DNA of 53,443 bases from contig JAOAGA010000003.1 in NCBI GenBank assembly GCA_026415985.1, forward strand, positions 1 through 53,443, given 5' to 3'. The DNA is from Pseudomonadota bacterium (GTDB taxonomy: Bacteria > CALINM01). Of this stretch, positions 1 to 10,848 are shown one piece after another. The notes below the pieces were generated by a model. It searched no databases. It was not told the origin of the DNA and saw only the letters and a list, made by a program, of their open reading frames with translations. Positions within the stretch are counted from its first letter, which is position 1. Each line of letters starts with the position of its first letter. A program made the position numbers and the translations under genes.

Positions 1-404
1 CCTTAAAGGATTACCTTAAAGGATACGGAATATCTGATAATGAAGTTGTTTTGTGGGGTAGCGGAGAGCCCTACAGGGAGTTTCTATATGTGGAAGATCT
101 GGCTGATGCTGTTTTATATCTGACGGAGAGATTAGAGGCAGAGGATATTAAAAAGATTTCGCCTGATTACTTTGTAAATGTTGGCTCCGGTAAAGATATT
201 AAGATAAAGGATCTGGCGGGATTAATTAAGGATATTGTTGGTTATGGTGGAAATATTATCTATGATAAGATGAAACCCGATGGTACTCCAAGGAAGCTTC
301 TTGATGTTAGCAAGGTAAACTCTTTGGGATGGCATGCAAAAACGGCCCTTGAAGAAGGGGTAAAAAAGACCTATGAATGGTATCTTGAAAGATTAAAAAA
401 TTAA
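1..404 (+). CDS. NAD-dependent epimerase, C-terminal part (GDP-L-fucose synthase-like); 5' end lies outside the window
   Basis: Frame is open from base 3 (LKDYLKGYGISDNEVVLWGSGEPYREFLYVEDLADAVLYL); 'WGSGEPYREFLYVEDLADA' and C-terminal 'DGTPRKLLDVSKVNSLGW' are typical of GDP-fucose synthase. Confidence 0.85.
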   Translation, partial: LKDYLKGYGISDNEVVLWGSGEPYREFLYVEDLADAVLYLTERLEAEDIKKISPDYFVNVGSGKDIKIKDLAGLIKDIVGYGGNIIYDKMKPDGTPRKLLDVSKVNSLGWHAKTALEEGVKKTYEWYLERLKN

Positions 405-557
405 ATCAGTGGAGCCTCGGATTATATTAAAGGTGAGTCTGCAGGTCTTCTTAAGCCTGAAAATCTAAAATCGAACTCTTAAATACGCTGATACTAACAT
501 TGTTTCAAAACGTTCATAAAAATTGCATTTTTTTCATTTAATTGTTATCTTAATGTT

Positions 558-2039
558 ATGAACGCCCTAATGATTCAGGGGACTTCTTCCCATGCGGGGA
601 AAAGCATAATCACTGCTGGAATTTTGCGGATACTTAAAAGAAGAGGTATCTCCTGTGCCCCTTTTAAGCCCCAGAATATGGCCCTTAACTCCTTTGTTAC
701 AATGGATGGCTATGAGATAGGGAGAGCACAGGCGATGCAGGCTGAGTCTGCAAAAATACTGCCAACTGTTCATATGAACCCGATTCTTCTTAAACCAACC
801 TCTGATTCGAAGGCACAGGTAGTCTTACTGGGTAAACCTTATAAAAATCTTAACGCAAGAGAGTATCTTGAGGAAAAAAAGATTTTAAGAAAATATGCCA
901 TTGAAAGTTTTAATTATCTCAAAAAGAGTTTTGATGTTGTGGTTATTGAAGGAGCGGGAAGTCCCGCTGAGATAAATCTGAGAAAAAATGATATAGCAAA
1001 TATGGGTTTTGCTAAAATTTTTGATATACCTGTGGTCATTGTTGGTGACATAGACAGAGGTGGTGTATATGCCTCTTTTTATGGCACCTATGCTTTATTA
1101 AACAGAAGCGAGAGAAGGCTGATAAAGGGATTTCTTATAAACAAGTTCAGAGGTGACTCTTCTCTCCTTCAAAGCGCAAATGAGTATATTACAAAAAAGA
1201 CTAATGTTCCGGTAATTGGAGTAGTGCCTTTTTTTAAAGATATAAAGATTAGCGAAGAAGACGGCGTGGCTTTAACCAACCCGGGCGGGGGCAAAAAAGA
1301 TAAGGCAGTAAATATCGGTGTGATAAAACTGCCAAGGATATCTAATTTTACTGATTTTGAGCCTTTTCTGCTGGAAGAAGATGTTAATCTTATTTATCTT
1401 AACAGCCCATCAGAAGGGCTAAACTGCGATCTGATAATAATTCCCGGAAGCAAAAATACTATTGAAGATCTCATATATTTGAGAAATAGTGGTTTTGAAG
1501 CCTTTTTAAAAAGCTTTGTTAAAAAAGGCGGAGAGCTCATAGGCATCTGTGGTGGTTATCAGATGTTAGGAAGAAAGATTTATGATCCCTATGGTATAGA
1601 AAGTAATATCAAGGAAGCAGAAGGACTTGGCTATCTGGCAATGGAAACAACCATGGAAAAAGAAAAGAGACTCGAGCAGGTTACTTTTGAAACCATAGAC
1701 GGTAAGCTTAAGGATATGAAAGGTTACGAGATTCATATGGGTATCAGTAAAGTTTTTGATGGAGAAAGAGTTTTCAGAATAAAAGGCAAGGAAGAGTTTG
1801 AGGATGGTGTAAAATCAAAAAAGGCTAATGTCTGGGGAAGTTATATCCATGGACTTTTTGATAATGATAGTTTCAGATTGCATGTTCTTAATGGTCTCAG
1901 AGAAATAAAGGGGCTTCCTGTAAAAAAAAGGACATATAATTATTTGAGGTATAAAGATGATGCCTATGAAAAACTGGCAGATACTATTGAAAACTCAGTT
2001 AATATGGACTATCTGCTAAAAATAATAGGAATTGGTTAG
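558..2039 (+). CDS. cobQ: Cobyric acid synthase
   Basis: N-terminal MIQGTSSHAGKSIITAGILRIL, PFKPQNMALNS and class I amidotransferase core GICGGYQMLG fit CobQ. Confidence 0.95.
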   Translation: MNALMIQGTSSHAGKSIITAGILRILKRRGISCAPFKPQNMALNSFVTMDGYEIGRAQAMQAESAKILPTVHMNPILLKPTSDSKAQVVLLGKPYKNLNAREYLEEKKILRKYAIESFNYLKKSFDVVVIEGAGSPAEINLRKNDIANMGFAKIFDIPVVIVGDIDRGGVYASFYGTYALLNRSERRLIKGFLINKFRGDSSLLQSANEYITKKTNVPVIGVVPFFKDIKISEEDGVALTNPGGGKKDKAVNIGVIKLPRISNFTDFEPFLLEEDVNLIYLNSPSEGLNCDLIIIPGSKNTIEDLIYLRNSGFEAFLKSFVKKGGELIGICGGYQMLGRKIYDPYGIESNIKEAEGLGYLAMETTMEKEKRLEQVTFETIDGKLKDMKGYEIHMGISKVFDGERVFRIKGKEEFEDGVKSKKANVWGSYIHGLFDNDSFRLHVLNGLREIKGLPVKKRTYNYLRYKDDAYEKLADTIENSVNMDYLLKIIGIG

Positions 2040-2041
2040 AG

Positions 2042-2902
2042 ATGGATATTGTTGAAAGCTTTGAAAAATATTTAAAGATTGAAAAAGGTTTACTGCCACT
2101 TTCTCTGTCGGCCTATATAAGAGATGTAAAAGAGTTTCTGGAATTCAGCAAAATCAATGAAATTAGCGATGTGAGTGCAGAAGAGGTCAGACACTTTGTT
2201 TATCATCTTCATGGAAAAAATAAGGCTACCAGTATTATCAGAAAATTATCTTCTCTGAGAGTTTTTGGAAAGTTTCTCGTAAGGGAAGGTTTTCTGAGTA
2301 AAAATATCTTTGAAGACCTTTCTTTACCCAAAAAGCCAAAACATCTTCCTTCCTTCGTTACGGTTGATGAAGCCTTTGAGATAATAGATGGCATTGAAGG
2401 AGATGATTTTTTATCTAAAAGAAATAAGGCCATATTTGATTTTCTATACTCAGAGGGACTTAGAGTAAGTGAAGTGGTTAATATCAAGACAGATCAGATA
2501 AGCCTGACAAATAAAACCATCAGGATATCTGGAAAGGGGAAAAAGGAAAGGATAATCCCATTAGGGGAGAAAGCCATTAAAAGTCTCAATGATTACCTTA
2601 ATGAAAGAAAGAAAAAAGGATGGGAAGACAGAGAATACATCTTTTTGAATAACAGAGGTGGGAAGCTAACAACAAGGACTATTGAGTTATATATCAAAAA
2701 ATTTTCTAAAAGGGACATAACCCCCCATGCCCTGAGACATAGTTTTGCAACACATCTTCTTGAGGGGGGGGCAGATTTAAGAAGTATCCAGAAATTACTG
2801 GGGCATGAAAGCCTTTCAACTACTCAAAAATACCTGCATCTTAATTTCGATAAATTAGCCTATGTTTATGACAAGTGTCATCCGAGGGCGAAAAAAAAGT
2901 AA
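2042..2902 (+). CDS. xerC: Tyrosine recombinase XerC/XerD family
   Basis: 286 aa; catalytic SEGLRVSEV, HALRHSFATHLLEGG, LLGHESLSTTQKYLH; next to hslVU, a common xerC neighbourhood. Confidence 0.88.
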   Translation: MDIVESFEKYLKIEKGLLPLSLSAYIRDVKEFLEFSKINEISDVSAEEVRHFVYHLHGKNKATSIIRKLSSLRVFGKFLVREGFLSKNIFEDLSLPKKPKHLPSFVTVDEAFEIIDGIEGDDFLSKRNKAIFDFLYSEGLRVSEVVNIKTDQISLTNKTIRISGKGKKERIIPLGEKAIKSLNDYLNERKKKGWEDREYIFLNNRGGKLTTRTIELYIKKFSKRDITPHALRHSFATHLLEGGADLRSIQKLLGHESLSTTQKYLHLNFDKLAYVYDKCHPRAKKK

Positions 2903-2988
2903 AAATTATGATATGTCAACGGGAGACCGACTTTTTTTAAAAATCACATTTTTTTGTCTTCCGCTAACATAATTATTTGGGAGGTAAT

Positions 2989-3525
2989 ATGAGTGAGCTA
3001 AAGGGGACAACGATAGTTGCAGTAAAAAAAGACGGGAAGATAGCGATGGCAGCAGATGGACAGGTTACTATGGGTAATAGCATAGTTTTGAAACACTCTG
3101 CGAGAAAGATACAGAAACTTTATAAAGGAACGGTGCTTGCAGGCTTTGCAGGCAGTACCGCAGATGCCTTTTCTTTATTGGAAAGGTTTGAACAAAAATT
3201 AGAAGAGTTCAGAGGTCAGTTAAAGCGGGCTTCTGTTGAGCTTGCCAAGGATTGGAGGACAAATAAAATTTTTCAGAAGCTTGAAGCTCTCTTGATAGTT
3301 GCCGATAAAGATAATCTTTTTATAATATCTGGTAGCGGTGATGTAATAGAGCCTGATGATGGAATTGCCGCTATTGGTTCAGGTGGCCCCTACGCACTTG
3401 CTTCTGCCCGGGCACTTCTGCGTAACACCAATCTGTCTTGTGAAAAGATAGTAAAAGAAAGTATAATGATAGCTTCAGAAATATGTGTTTATACAAACAG
3501 TAATATTATATATGAGGAGCTTTAA
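2989..3525 (+). CDS. hslV: ATP-dependent protease subunit HslV
   Basis: [26 protein letters not shown] and [18 protein letters not shown] at 2989 preferred because GGGAGG lies just upstream (track start 2977 is TTG). Confidence 0.95.
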   Translation: MSELKGTTIVAVKKDGKIAMAADGQVTMGNSIVLKHSARKIQKLYKGTVLAGFAGSTADAFSLLERFEQKLEEFRGQLKRASVELAKDWRTNKIFQKLEALLIVADKDNLFIISGSGDVIEPDDGIAAIGSGGPYALASARALLRNTNLSCEKIVKESIMIASEICVYTNSNIIYEEL

Positions 3526-4862
3526 TGATGATAAATCTCGGACTTACTCCAAAAGAGATTGTAGCAGAGCTTGATAAATATATTATCGGTCAAAGGGAAG
3601 CCAAAAAGGCAGTTGCGGTTGCCTTAAGGAACAGGTATAGAAGAAAATATGTTTCTTCACCTTTGAGAGAAGAGATAATGCCTAAAAATATTATAATGAT
3701 CGGGCCTACGGGTGTTGGTAAAACGGAAATAGCAAGGAGATTGGCAAGATTAGCAAAAGCACCCTTTTTAAAGGTTGAGGCCTCTAAGTTTACTGAGGTA
3801 GGCTATGTCGGAAAAGATGTGGAATCTATAATCAGAGAGCTCGTTGAGCGTTCAATTAATATGGTTAAAGAAGAAGAGATGGAAAAGGTTAAGAAAAAGG
3901 CAGAAAAACTTGCCGAAAAAAGGCTTATAGATGCCATATTAAACAGTAAGAAGTCTGCCGATATTTACTCCAAGGATGAACCTCTTTCAAAAGAGAAGGT
4001 GATTTCATCACTTATGGCAGGGGAGCTCGATGAAGATTACGTGGAGTTAGAGATTTCTGAAAAAAAACCGCCTTTTCCCTTTATAGAGGTGTCTGTTCCA
4101 AATGTAGATGATATAGATATGGGGTTAAGAGATGCCTTTTCACAATTGTTTCCTCCGAGAAGGGCAAAGAAAAAGATTAAGGTAAAGGAAGCAAGAAATG
4201 TTTTGATTCAGGAAGAATCAGAAAAACTTATTGATATAGAGGCAATAAAAAGGGAGGCCATAAGAAGGGCTGAAAATGACGGAATAGTTTTTATAGATGA
4301 GATAGATAAGATCGCAAGCAGGGGGACAACTCACGGACCTGATGTATCGAGAGAAGGGGTTCAGAGAGATCTGCTTCCCATTGTTGAAGGTTGTACCGTC
4401 AATACAAAGCACGGGCAGGTTAGGACTGATTATATACTGTTTATAGCATCGGGAGCCTTTCATATATCAAAACCTTCCGACTTAATACCGGAACTTCAGG
4501 GAAGGTTTCCCATCAGGGTTAGCTTAAACTCTCTGACACAGGAAGACTTCAAGAAAATTCTTACTGAACCGGAAAACGCTTTAACTAAGCAATATACAGA
4601 ACTTCTCAAAACAGAAGGTATTGAGGTGAGTTTCTCTGCTGATGGTATTGAAGAGATAGCGAAATTTGCCTATGAAGTTAACGAAAAGACTGAAAATATA
4701 GGCGCAAGAAGGCTTCATACGATTCTTGAAAAGTTATTGGAAGAGATTTCCTTTAATGCCCCCGATATCTCTCCTGCAAAAATCGTTATTACAAGAGATT
4801 TTGTAAGAGAACAGATTAAGGATATTGCCGAAGACAGGGATTTAAGTAAGTATATTTTATAG
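3525..4862 (+). CDS. hslU: ATP-dependent protease ATPase subunit HslU
   Basis: [58 protein letters not shown]. Start overlaps the hslV stop. Confidence 0.97.
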   Translation: MMINLGLTPKEIVAELDKYIIGQREAKKAVAVALRNRYRRKYVSSPLREEIMPKNIIMIGPTGVGKTEIARRLARLAKAPFLKVEASKFTEVGYVGKDVESIIRELVERSINMVKEEEMEKVKKKAEKLAEKRLIDAILNSKKSADIYSKDEPLSKEKVISSLMAGELDEDYVELEISEKKPPFPFIEVSVPNVDDIDMGLRDAFSQLFPPRRAKKKIKVKEARNVLIQEESEKLIDIEAIKREAIRRAENDGIVFIDEIDKIASRGTTHGPDVSREGVQRDLLPIVEGCTVNTKHGQVRTDYILFIASGAFHISKPSDLIPELQGRFPIRVSLNSLTQEDFKKILTEPENALTKQYTELLKTEGIEVSFSADGIEEIAKFAYEVNEKTENIGARRLHTILEKLLEEISFNAPDISPAKIVITRDFVREQIKDIAEDRDLSKYIL

Positions 4863-4919
4863 TTGGCTAAAAGTAATTTTAGAATTAAAGTATGTTTTAA
4901 AAGGCGGGTATATTATTTT

Positions 4920-6410
4920 ATGTCAGAAAAGATTTTAGTCTATCACCCCAAGGTTTTTTACAGAAATTTTATCTATGAAACGTTAAACAAGGAAGGTATT
5001 AGCGTAGAGACTGTTGAGAGCATTAAGCTACTTTTAAAAAATATTGATGATATTAAACCTCAGGCAGTTATTGTAGATGTTGATGAGTTGGGGACGAAAG
5101 ACCTTGCTTTCGTTGAATATCTCAGAAAAAACTTTCCTAATACTGCAATAATTGTTCTCTTGTCGTCCGACAGAAGGGAGTATGCAGTCAGATATTTAAG
5201 AATGGGTGCCATTGACTGTCTGGAAAAGCCGTTAAAAAAAGAGGAGCTCATTGCATCGGCAAGTAAAGCAATAAAAATTGAAAAACACAAGAAGGAAAAA
5301 AGTGTTGCTTCAATAGACCGACTTATTTCTCTTGCAGAAAGCTCGGAAAAAATCTCAAAACTGGCTCACAAAAAGTTTGCCTTCAAACTCAGGTCTCCTC
5401 AGAGAGATCTCGTTCAGTCGGTTCTCGACACTATCTCTCTGTTATTCAATGCGGAAAAGGTTTCCATAAGCTGGCTTGATATGGATAAAAGAAAATACTA
5501 CGTAGTAGCCTGTGCGGGAATATGTGTGGATGTGACACTTATGAAACCAAAGGCTATGGGAGAGGGCATAATAGGATATGTGGCAGACAAGAAAGAGGCT
5601 GTTTTGGTTAAAGATATTAACAAAGATGACAGATTTCCTGTATCTCCTTATAAAAAACAATACAAAGGTAATTCCTTTTTGTGCGGACCAATATTTATTG
5701 ATGATGAGGTAGTTGCTGTGGTAAGTGTTAGCGACAGAAAGGATGGTTCTGTCTTTACAGAGGAAGACCTTATCATATTTAAATCTTTTCTGACACAGCT
5801 TTCTTTTGTTTTTAAAACCAATCAGTTGATAGAGGAGTTGGAGAAAAACAGCAAGAGATTTGAAATTTATTATGATCTTTCTGATTATATCATTAATCTT
5901 GTAGAAACAAGTGAGATTTTAAAAAACCTCCTTTTTTCTGTTTCAAAACATTTTACAGCTAAAGGCTCTGCCATATATCTTATCGATGAAAACAGGGAGT
6001 TTATTGTAAAGGAAAGTAGTGTAGGGAGTAAGTTCAGGGATAAAGTGGATTTTTATGATCATTTGGGGGATTTCTTATCAAAAATTCAGTCTTCGCTGGT
6101 TAATAAGGATGTTACAAAGCTGATGGAGGCGCTGTTTGTTGAGGAAAAAATAAATGATGCCATTACGGTGCCTATTACCCTGAAAAATTTCCCCCTTGGT
6201 TTTTTGGTGATAACGGACTTTAAGTTGGAAAATATTGACGATAAAATGTTGAAAGATATTTCAAGGCTTTTTTCTGTTGCTATTAAAAACGATTGGTTAT
6301 ATAAAAATCTTACAAAGACCGTTGATGAGCTTGTGGAAACAAATAAAGCCTTGTCACTTCTGATGGAAAAGTATAAAAAGATTACAAAGGATAAGGAAAG
6401 CAGTGATTGA
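4920..6410 (+). CDS. Response regulator receiver domain protein with two GAF-like domains
   Basis: N-terminal REC-like segment (AVIVDVDELGTKDLAFVEYLRKNFPNTAIIVLLSSDRREYAVRYLRMGAIDCLEKPLKKEELI), then GAF-like blocks. ATG at 4920 (MSEKILVYHPK) preferred over TTG at 4863. Confidence 0.75.
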   Translation: MSEKILVYHPKVFYRNFIYETLNKEGISVETVESIKLLLKNIDDIKPQAVIVDVDELGTKDLAFVEYLRKNFPNTAIIVLLSSDRREYAVRYLRMGAIDCLEKPLKKEELIASASKAIKIEKHKKEKSVASIDRLISLAESSEKISKLAHKKFAFKLRSPQRDLVQSVLDTISLLFNAEKVSISWLDMDKRKYYVVACAGICVDVTLMKPKAMGEGIIGYVADKKEAVLVKDINKDDRFPVSPYKKQYKGNSFLCGPIFIDDEVVAVVSVSDRKDGSVFTEEDLIIFKSFLTQLSFVFKTNQLIEELEKNSKRFEIYYDLSDYIINLVETSEILKNLLFSVSKHFTAKGSAIYLIDENREFIVKESSVGSKFRDKVDFYDHLGDFLSKIQSSLVNKDVTKLMEALFVEEKINDAITVPITLKNFPLGFLVITDFKLENIDDKMLKDISRLFSVAIKNDWLYKNLTKTVDELVETNKALSLLMEKYKKITKDKESSD

Positions 6411-6534
6411 TGAACCACAGAAATCAGATTATAGGCTAATTTAGGCAGGAGAGTCTTAAAATACCTGATATAAGGGCTCAGATAGCGATATTTTTTTAAT
6501 ATAAAACTTTTAAAAAATATTTGAGAGGTAAGAG

Positions 6535-7422
6535 ATGAAAGAGGCAAAAACAAAGGTAAAAACTCTGCTTGAATGTCTTCCCTATATTAAAAGCTTTTAT
6601 GGGAAAACGGTTGTTATTAAGTATGGCGGGCATGCTATGGTTGATGAAGAGTTACAAAATGCCTTTGCTGAGGACATTGTACTTTTGAGGTATGTAGGAA
6701 TCAAACCAATAGTAGTTCATGGTGGTGGACCTCAGATAGACGATCTGATGGAAAGATTGGGGAAAAAATCAACCTTTGTTGAGGGTATGAGAATTACCGA
6801 TGAAGACACAATGGATATAGTAGAGATGGTGCTTGGCGGTAAGATTAATACTGACATAGTGAGCCTGATAAACAAACACGGCGGGAGGGCCATAGGGTTA
6901 TCAGGCAAAGACGCTAATTTTATAAAGGCAGAGAGGATTTATGGCAGGAAAAAGATAAAAGATGGTTATGAAGATATAGATATAGGACTGGTTGGTGAGG
7001 TTGAGGAGGTAGATGTCTCAATTCTTAACGCAATACTTGATAATGGGTTTATACCTGTTATTGCACCATACGGCACCGGTGAGAACGGTGAGAGTTTGAA
7101 TATCAATGCGGATCTTGTGGCAGGTAATATTGCCTCAGCGATGACCGCAGAAAAGCTTATTTTATTAACCGATACGGAAGGTGTTCTTGATAGAAATGGT
7201 AAGCTTTTATCTTTTATCAAATATGAAGATGCGGTAAATATGGTTGAAAAAAAGGATATTATATCTGGTGGTATGATTCCCAAGATTAAATGTTGTATAG
7301 ATGCACTGAAGGGAGATGTTCACTCCTGTCATATAATTGATGGCAGAGTGGAACATTCAATACTCCTTGAGATATTCACCCAAAAGGGAATAGGAACAAA
7401 GATAGCGATGGAAGAGGATTAA
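6535..7422 (+). CDS. argB: Acetylglutamate kinase
   Basis: VIKYGGHAMVDEELQNAFAEDIVLLRYVGIKPIVVHGGGPQI and SGGMIPKI are diagnostic. Confidence 0.97.
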   Translation: MKEAKTKVKTLLECLPYIKSFYGKTVVIKYGGHAMVDEELQNAFAEDIVLLRYVGIKPIVVHGGGPQIDDLMERLGKKSTFVEGMRITDEDTMDIVEMVLGGKINTDIVSLINKHGGRAIGLSGKDANFIKAERIYGRKKIKDGYEDIDIGLVGEVEEVDVSILNAILDNGFIPVIAPYGTGENGESLNINADLVAGNIASAMTAEKLILLTDTEGVLDRNGKLLSFIKYEDAVNMVEKKDIISGGMIPKIKCCIDALKGDVHSCHIIDGRVEHSILLEIFTQKGIGTKIAMEED

Positions 7423-7423
7423 G

Positions 7424-8626
7424 ATGGCAAAGTACAAAGATACTGATAAATATATAATGAATACATATAAAAGGTATCCCTTAACAATTTTATCGGGAAA
7501 GGGTTCATACCTTTTTGACAGCGATGGCAGAAAATATCTTGATTTTATTGCAGGAATAGCGGTATGTTCACTGGGACATTGTCCGGAGGTCATTCATAAG
7601 ACATTGTCTGATCAGTCAAAAAGGCTTATCCACACTTCAAACCTCTTTTATACGATTCCTCAGGCAGAGCTTGCGGGTGCTTTAGCTAAAAAGATCCAGA
7701 CTTATGACAAAAAACTACCTCTTTACAAATCATTTTTTTGTAACAGCGGAGCAGAAGCAAATGAATCTGCAATAAAGCTTGCAAGGAAATTTCAGAAAAA
7801 AAACGGGCAGGACAGATATGAGATTATAACTTTTTTAAACTCTTTTCATGGCAGGACATATGGAGCCATTTCCGCAACAGGACAGGATAAGTTTCACAAA
7901 GGTTTCGAACCTATGCTACCGGGCTTTAAATATTTGCCCTTCAATGATATTAAATCTTTAAAAAAAGCCATAAATAAGAAAACATCTGCCATTATGCTCG
8001 AACTGGTTCAGGCAGAAGGTGGTGTAAATATTATCGATGTAAATTTTTTAAAGGAGATAAAAGGTATCTGCGAAGAGGAAGGTGTTCTTTTAATATATGA
8101 TGAGGTGCAGACCGGTGTCGGAAGAACAGGAAGATTTTTCTGCTTTGAACATTTTGGCATTGAACCCCATATAATAACCTTGGCTAAAGGAATTGCGGGT
8201 GGTCTTCCTATGGGAGTTATGATGGCTAAAGAAGAGATTGCATCTGCCTTTGAGCCGGGCAATCATGCATCAACATTTGGTGGGAACCCCCTTGTTTCAC
8301 AGGTTGCATTAGAAGTAATTTCAAAGATGGATAAAAAATTTCTTAAATCTGTTGAAAAAAAAGGGGAATATCTTATAAAATCATTATCTCTGTTGAAGGA
8401 AAAATATCCTTTAAAAGACATAAGAGGTTTAGGATTACTTATTGGTGCAGATATAGACATAAAAGAACCTTCCAAGATTATTGATAAGGCAATGGAAAAG
8501 GGGCTTTTAGTTAACATTACGGCGGGGAAGACAATGAGACTTGTTCCGCCTTTGACAGTATCCTTTGACGAAATAGACGAGTTTATTTCAAAACTTGAGA
8601 ATACCTTAAAAGAGGTAACAAGATGA
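7424..8626 (+). CDS. argD: Acetylornithine aminotransferase
   Basis: FCNSGAEANESAIKLARKF, IYDEVQTGVGRTGRFFCFEHFGIEPHIITLAKGIAGGLPMG, HASTFGGNPL; inside the arg cluster. Confidence 0.96.
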   Translation: MAKYKDTDKYIMNTYKRYPLTILSGKGSYLFDSDGRKYLDFIAGIAVCSLGHCPEVIHKTLSDQSKRLIHTSNLFYTIPQAELAGALAKKIQTYDKKLPLYKSFFCNSGAEANESAIKLARKFQKKNGQDRYEIITFLNSFHGRTYGAISATGQDKFHKGFEPMLPGFKYLPFNDIKSLKKAINKKTSAIMLELVQAEGGVNIIDVNFLKEIKGICEEEGVLLIYDEVQTGVGRTGRFFCFEHFGIEPHIITLAKGIAGGLPMGVMMAKEEIASAFEPGNHASTFGGNPLVSQVALEVISKMDKKFLKSVEKKGEYLIKSLSLLKEKYPLKDIRGLGLLIGADIDIKEPSKIIDKAMEKGLLVNITAGKTMRLVPPLTVSFDEIDEFISKLENTLKEVTR

Positions 8627-9528
8627 AAAGAGATTTTTTAAGGCTTCTTGACCTATCTCCTTCTGAGATAGATAAAATTATTAAAAGAACCTCCCTTTTA
8701 AAAAAAAACAGAGGAAAGACAGAAAAAAAACTTCCTTTAAAAAATAAGACAACCGCTCTTATTTTTGAAAAATCTTCAACCCGAACGAGGGTATCCTTTG
8801 AAGTAGGTGTCTATGAGTTAGGTGGCAAATCAATTTTTTTAAGTCCAAGAGACCTTCAAATGGGAAGGGGAGAACCTATAAAAGATACCGCAAGGGTTCT
8901 TTCAAGATATGTTCATCTTATAGTTTACAGATGTTTTGAGCATTCAAAGCTGGAAGAACTGGCAAAATATTCTTCCTGTCCTGTCATAAACGGGTTATCA
9001 GATTTAACTCATCCGGTGCAGGTTCTTTCAGATCTTTTTACTATCTACGAGCATTTTGGAGACTATAAAAAACTTAATATCAGCTGGGTTGGCGATGGCA
9101 ACAATATGGCTAATGCCTGGATAGAAGCCCATTTGGTATTAGGTTTCAATCTTACCCTTGCCTGTCCCAAAAAATATTATCCCGATAAAGAACTTTTAAA
9201 AAGGGCTATGAAAAACAAAAATTTCAGGATTACCGAAGATCCTAAGGAAGCAGTTAAATCATCGGATGTCATTAACACCGATGTGTGGATTAGTATGGGA
9301 GACGAGGAAGAGGCAGAAGAAAGAAAAAGGGCCTTTAAGGGTTATCAGATCAACAGGGATCTTTTAAAACTGGCTGACAAGAATGCCATAGTTCTTCACT
9401 GTCTCCCCGCCTACAGAGGTCAGGAGATTACCGATGAGATAATAGAGGACAAAAAATCGGTTATTTTTACACAGGCAGAAAACAGATTACATACACAAAA
9501 GGCATTAATGGAGTTTTTAGTTAAATAA
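8623..9528 (+). CDS. argF: Ornithine carbamoyltransferase
   Basis: [55 protein letters not shown] overlap with argD. Confidence 0.97.
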   Translation: MKRDFLRLLDLSPSEIDKIIKRTSLLKKNRGKTEKKLPLKNKTTALIFEKSSTRTRVSFEVGVYELGGKSIFLSPRDLQMGRGEPIKDTARVLSRYVHLIVYRCFEHSKLEELAKYSSCPVINGLSDLTHPVQVLSDLFTIYEHFGDYKKLNISWVGDGNNMANAWIEAHLVLGFNLTLACPKKYYPDKELLKRAMKNKNFRITEDPKEAVKSSDVINTDVWISMGDEEEAEERKRAFKGYQINRDLLKLADKNAIVLHCLPAYRGQEITDEIIEDKKSVIFTQAENRLHTQKALMEFLVK

Positions 9529-9547
9529 AATATTAAAGGAGTTTTGT

Positions 9548-10741
9548 ATGGCTAAAAAGATTGTTCTTGCGTACTCAGGCGGGCTCGATACCTCTGTAAT
9601 ACTAAAATGGCTTAAAGAAACTTATAAAGCTGAGATAATCGCCTTTGCCGCAGATTTAGGACAGGGAGAAGAGCTTGATACCGTGGAAGAACGGGCTAAA
9701 AAAACAGGTGCCAAGAAAGTGTATATTGATGATCTGAGAGAGGAGTTTGTCAGAGATTTTGTTTTTCCCATGCTTAGAGGAAACGCTATCTATGAAACAG
9801 GTTATTTACTGGGCACTTCAATAGCAAGACCATTAATCGCAAAGAGACAGATTGAGATAGCCAGGAAAGAAAAGGCAGAATACATTGCCCACGGTGCTAC
9901 CGGTAAAGGAAATGATCAGGTCAGATTTGAGCTTACCGCTTATGCCCTTATGCCAAATATAAAAATAATTGCTCCGTGGAGAGAATGGAATTTCAAATCA
10001 AGAACAGATTTAATAGACTATGCAAAAAAACACAAGATACCGGTTCCGGTAACAAAGGATAAACCTTACAGTAGTGACAGGAATCTCTTACATATAAGCT
10101 ATGAAGGGGGCATACTGGAAGATATTACAAAGGAACCGCCTGAGGATATCTTTCAGATAACAATATCACCGCAAAATGCTCCAGACAAACCAGAGTATAT
10201 TGAGGTTGAGTTTAAAGCGGGTGATCCCATTGCTATTAACGGAAAGAAGATGAAGCCACACATTTTGCTTGATACACTTAACAAGATTGGCGGAAGAAAT
10301 GGCATTGGAAGAGATGATATAGTGGAGAACAGGTTTGTAGGTATGAAATCGAGAGGAGTATATGAAACTCCCGGTGGAACCATAATTCATAAGGCAAGAA
10401 GGGCTCTTGAAGCGATAACTCTCGACAGAGAGGTATTAAGGATTAAAGATAGCCTTATGCCTAAATATGCAGAGCTTATTTACTATGGATTCTGGTTTTC
10501 CCCTGAAAGGGAGTTACTACAGCAGTTTATTGATACTGCATCAAAAAATGTTGAGGGTAAGGTTAGACTTAAGTTGTATAAGGGCAACGTAATAATAGCT
10601 GGAAGAGAGTCCAAAAAGAGCCTCTATATGGAAAAGATGGCAACCTTTGAAAAGGATGATGTTTACAATCAAAAAGACGCAGAAGGATTTATAAAACTCA
10701 ACGCATTGAGATTGAGAATCAGGGCTATGTTGGATATATGA
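9548..10741 (+). CDS. argG: Argininosuccinate synthase
   Basis: [54 protein letters not shown]. Confidence 0.98.
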   Translation: MAKKIVLAYSGGLDTSVILKWLKETYKAEIIAFAADLGQGEELDTVEERAKKTGAKKVYIDDLREEFVRDFVFPMLRGNAIYETGYLLGTSIARPLIAKRQIEIARKEKAEYIAHGATGKGNDQVRFELTAYALMPNIKIIAPWREWNFKSRTDLIDYAKKHKIPVPVTKDKPYSSDRNLLHISYEGGILEDITKEPPEDIFQITISPQNAPDKPEYIEVEFKAGDPIAINGKKMKPHILLDTLNKIGGRNGIGRDDIVENRFVGMKSRGVYETPGGTIIHKARRALEAITLDREVLRIKDSLMPKYAELIYYGFWFSPERELLQQFIDTASKNVEGKVRLKLYKGNVIIAGRESKKSLYMEKMATFEKDDVYNQKDAEGFIKLNALRLRIRAMLDI

Positions 10742-10813
10742 GTGATATGTGATATACGTGATACGTGATACGTGAGATGTAATATGTGATATGTGATAGG
10801 TGATTGGTGAGTG
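10742..10813. repeat. Degenerate tandem heptamer repeat, consensus GTGATAY (about 10 units, one 2-bp interruption)
   Basis: Read directly after the argG stop: gtgatat gtgatat ac gtgatac gtgatac gtgagat gtaatat gtgatat gtgatag gtgattg gtgagtg. Confidence 0.9.
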
Positions 10814-10848
10814 TTTTTAATATAAACAAGTAAGTTATCGGGGAAGAT

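Noticed and set aside
405-557. Possible cobalamin riboswitch upstream of cobQ
   Set aside because: No B12-box-like conserved core recognised; only a weak hairpin around 442-460.
2042-2902. Tyrosine recombinase as evidence of an integron or integrative element
   Set aside because: Sequence and xerC-hslV-hslU order fit housekeeping XerC; no attachment repeats or cargo nearby.
6086-6553. Minus-strand 155-aa ORF
   Set aside because: Antisense to the REC-GAF gene and the argB leader; hydrophobic/Ser-rich composition typical of antisense translation of Lys/Glu-rich coding DNA.
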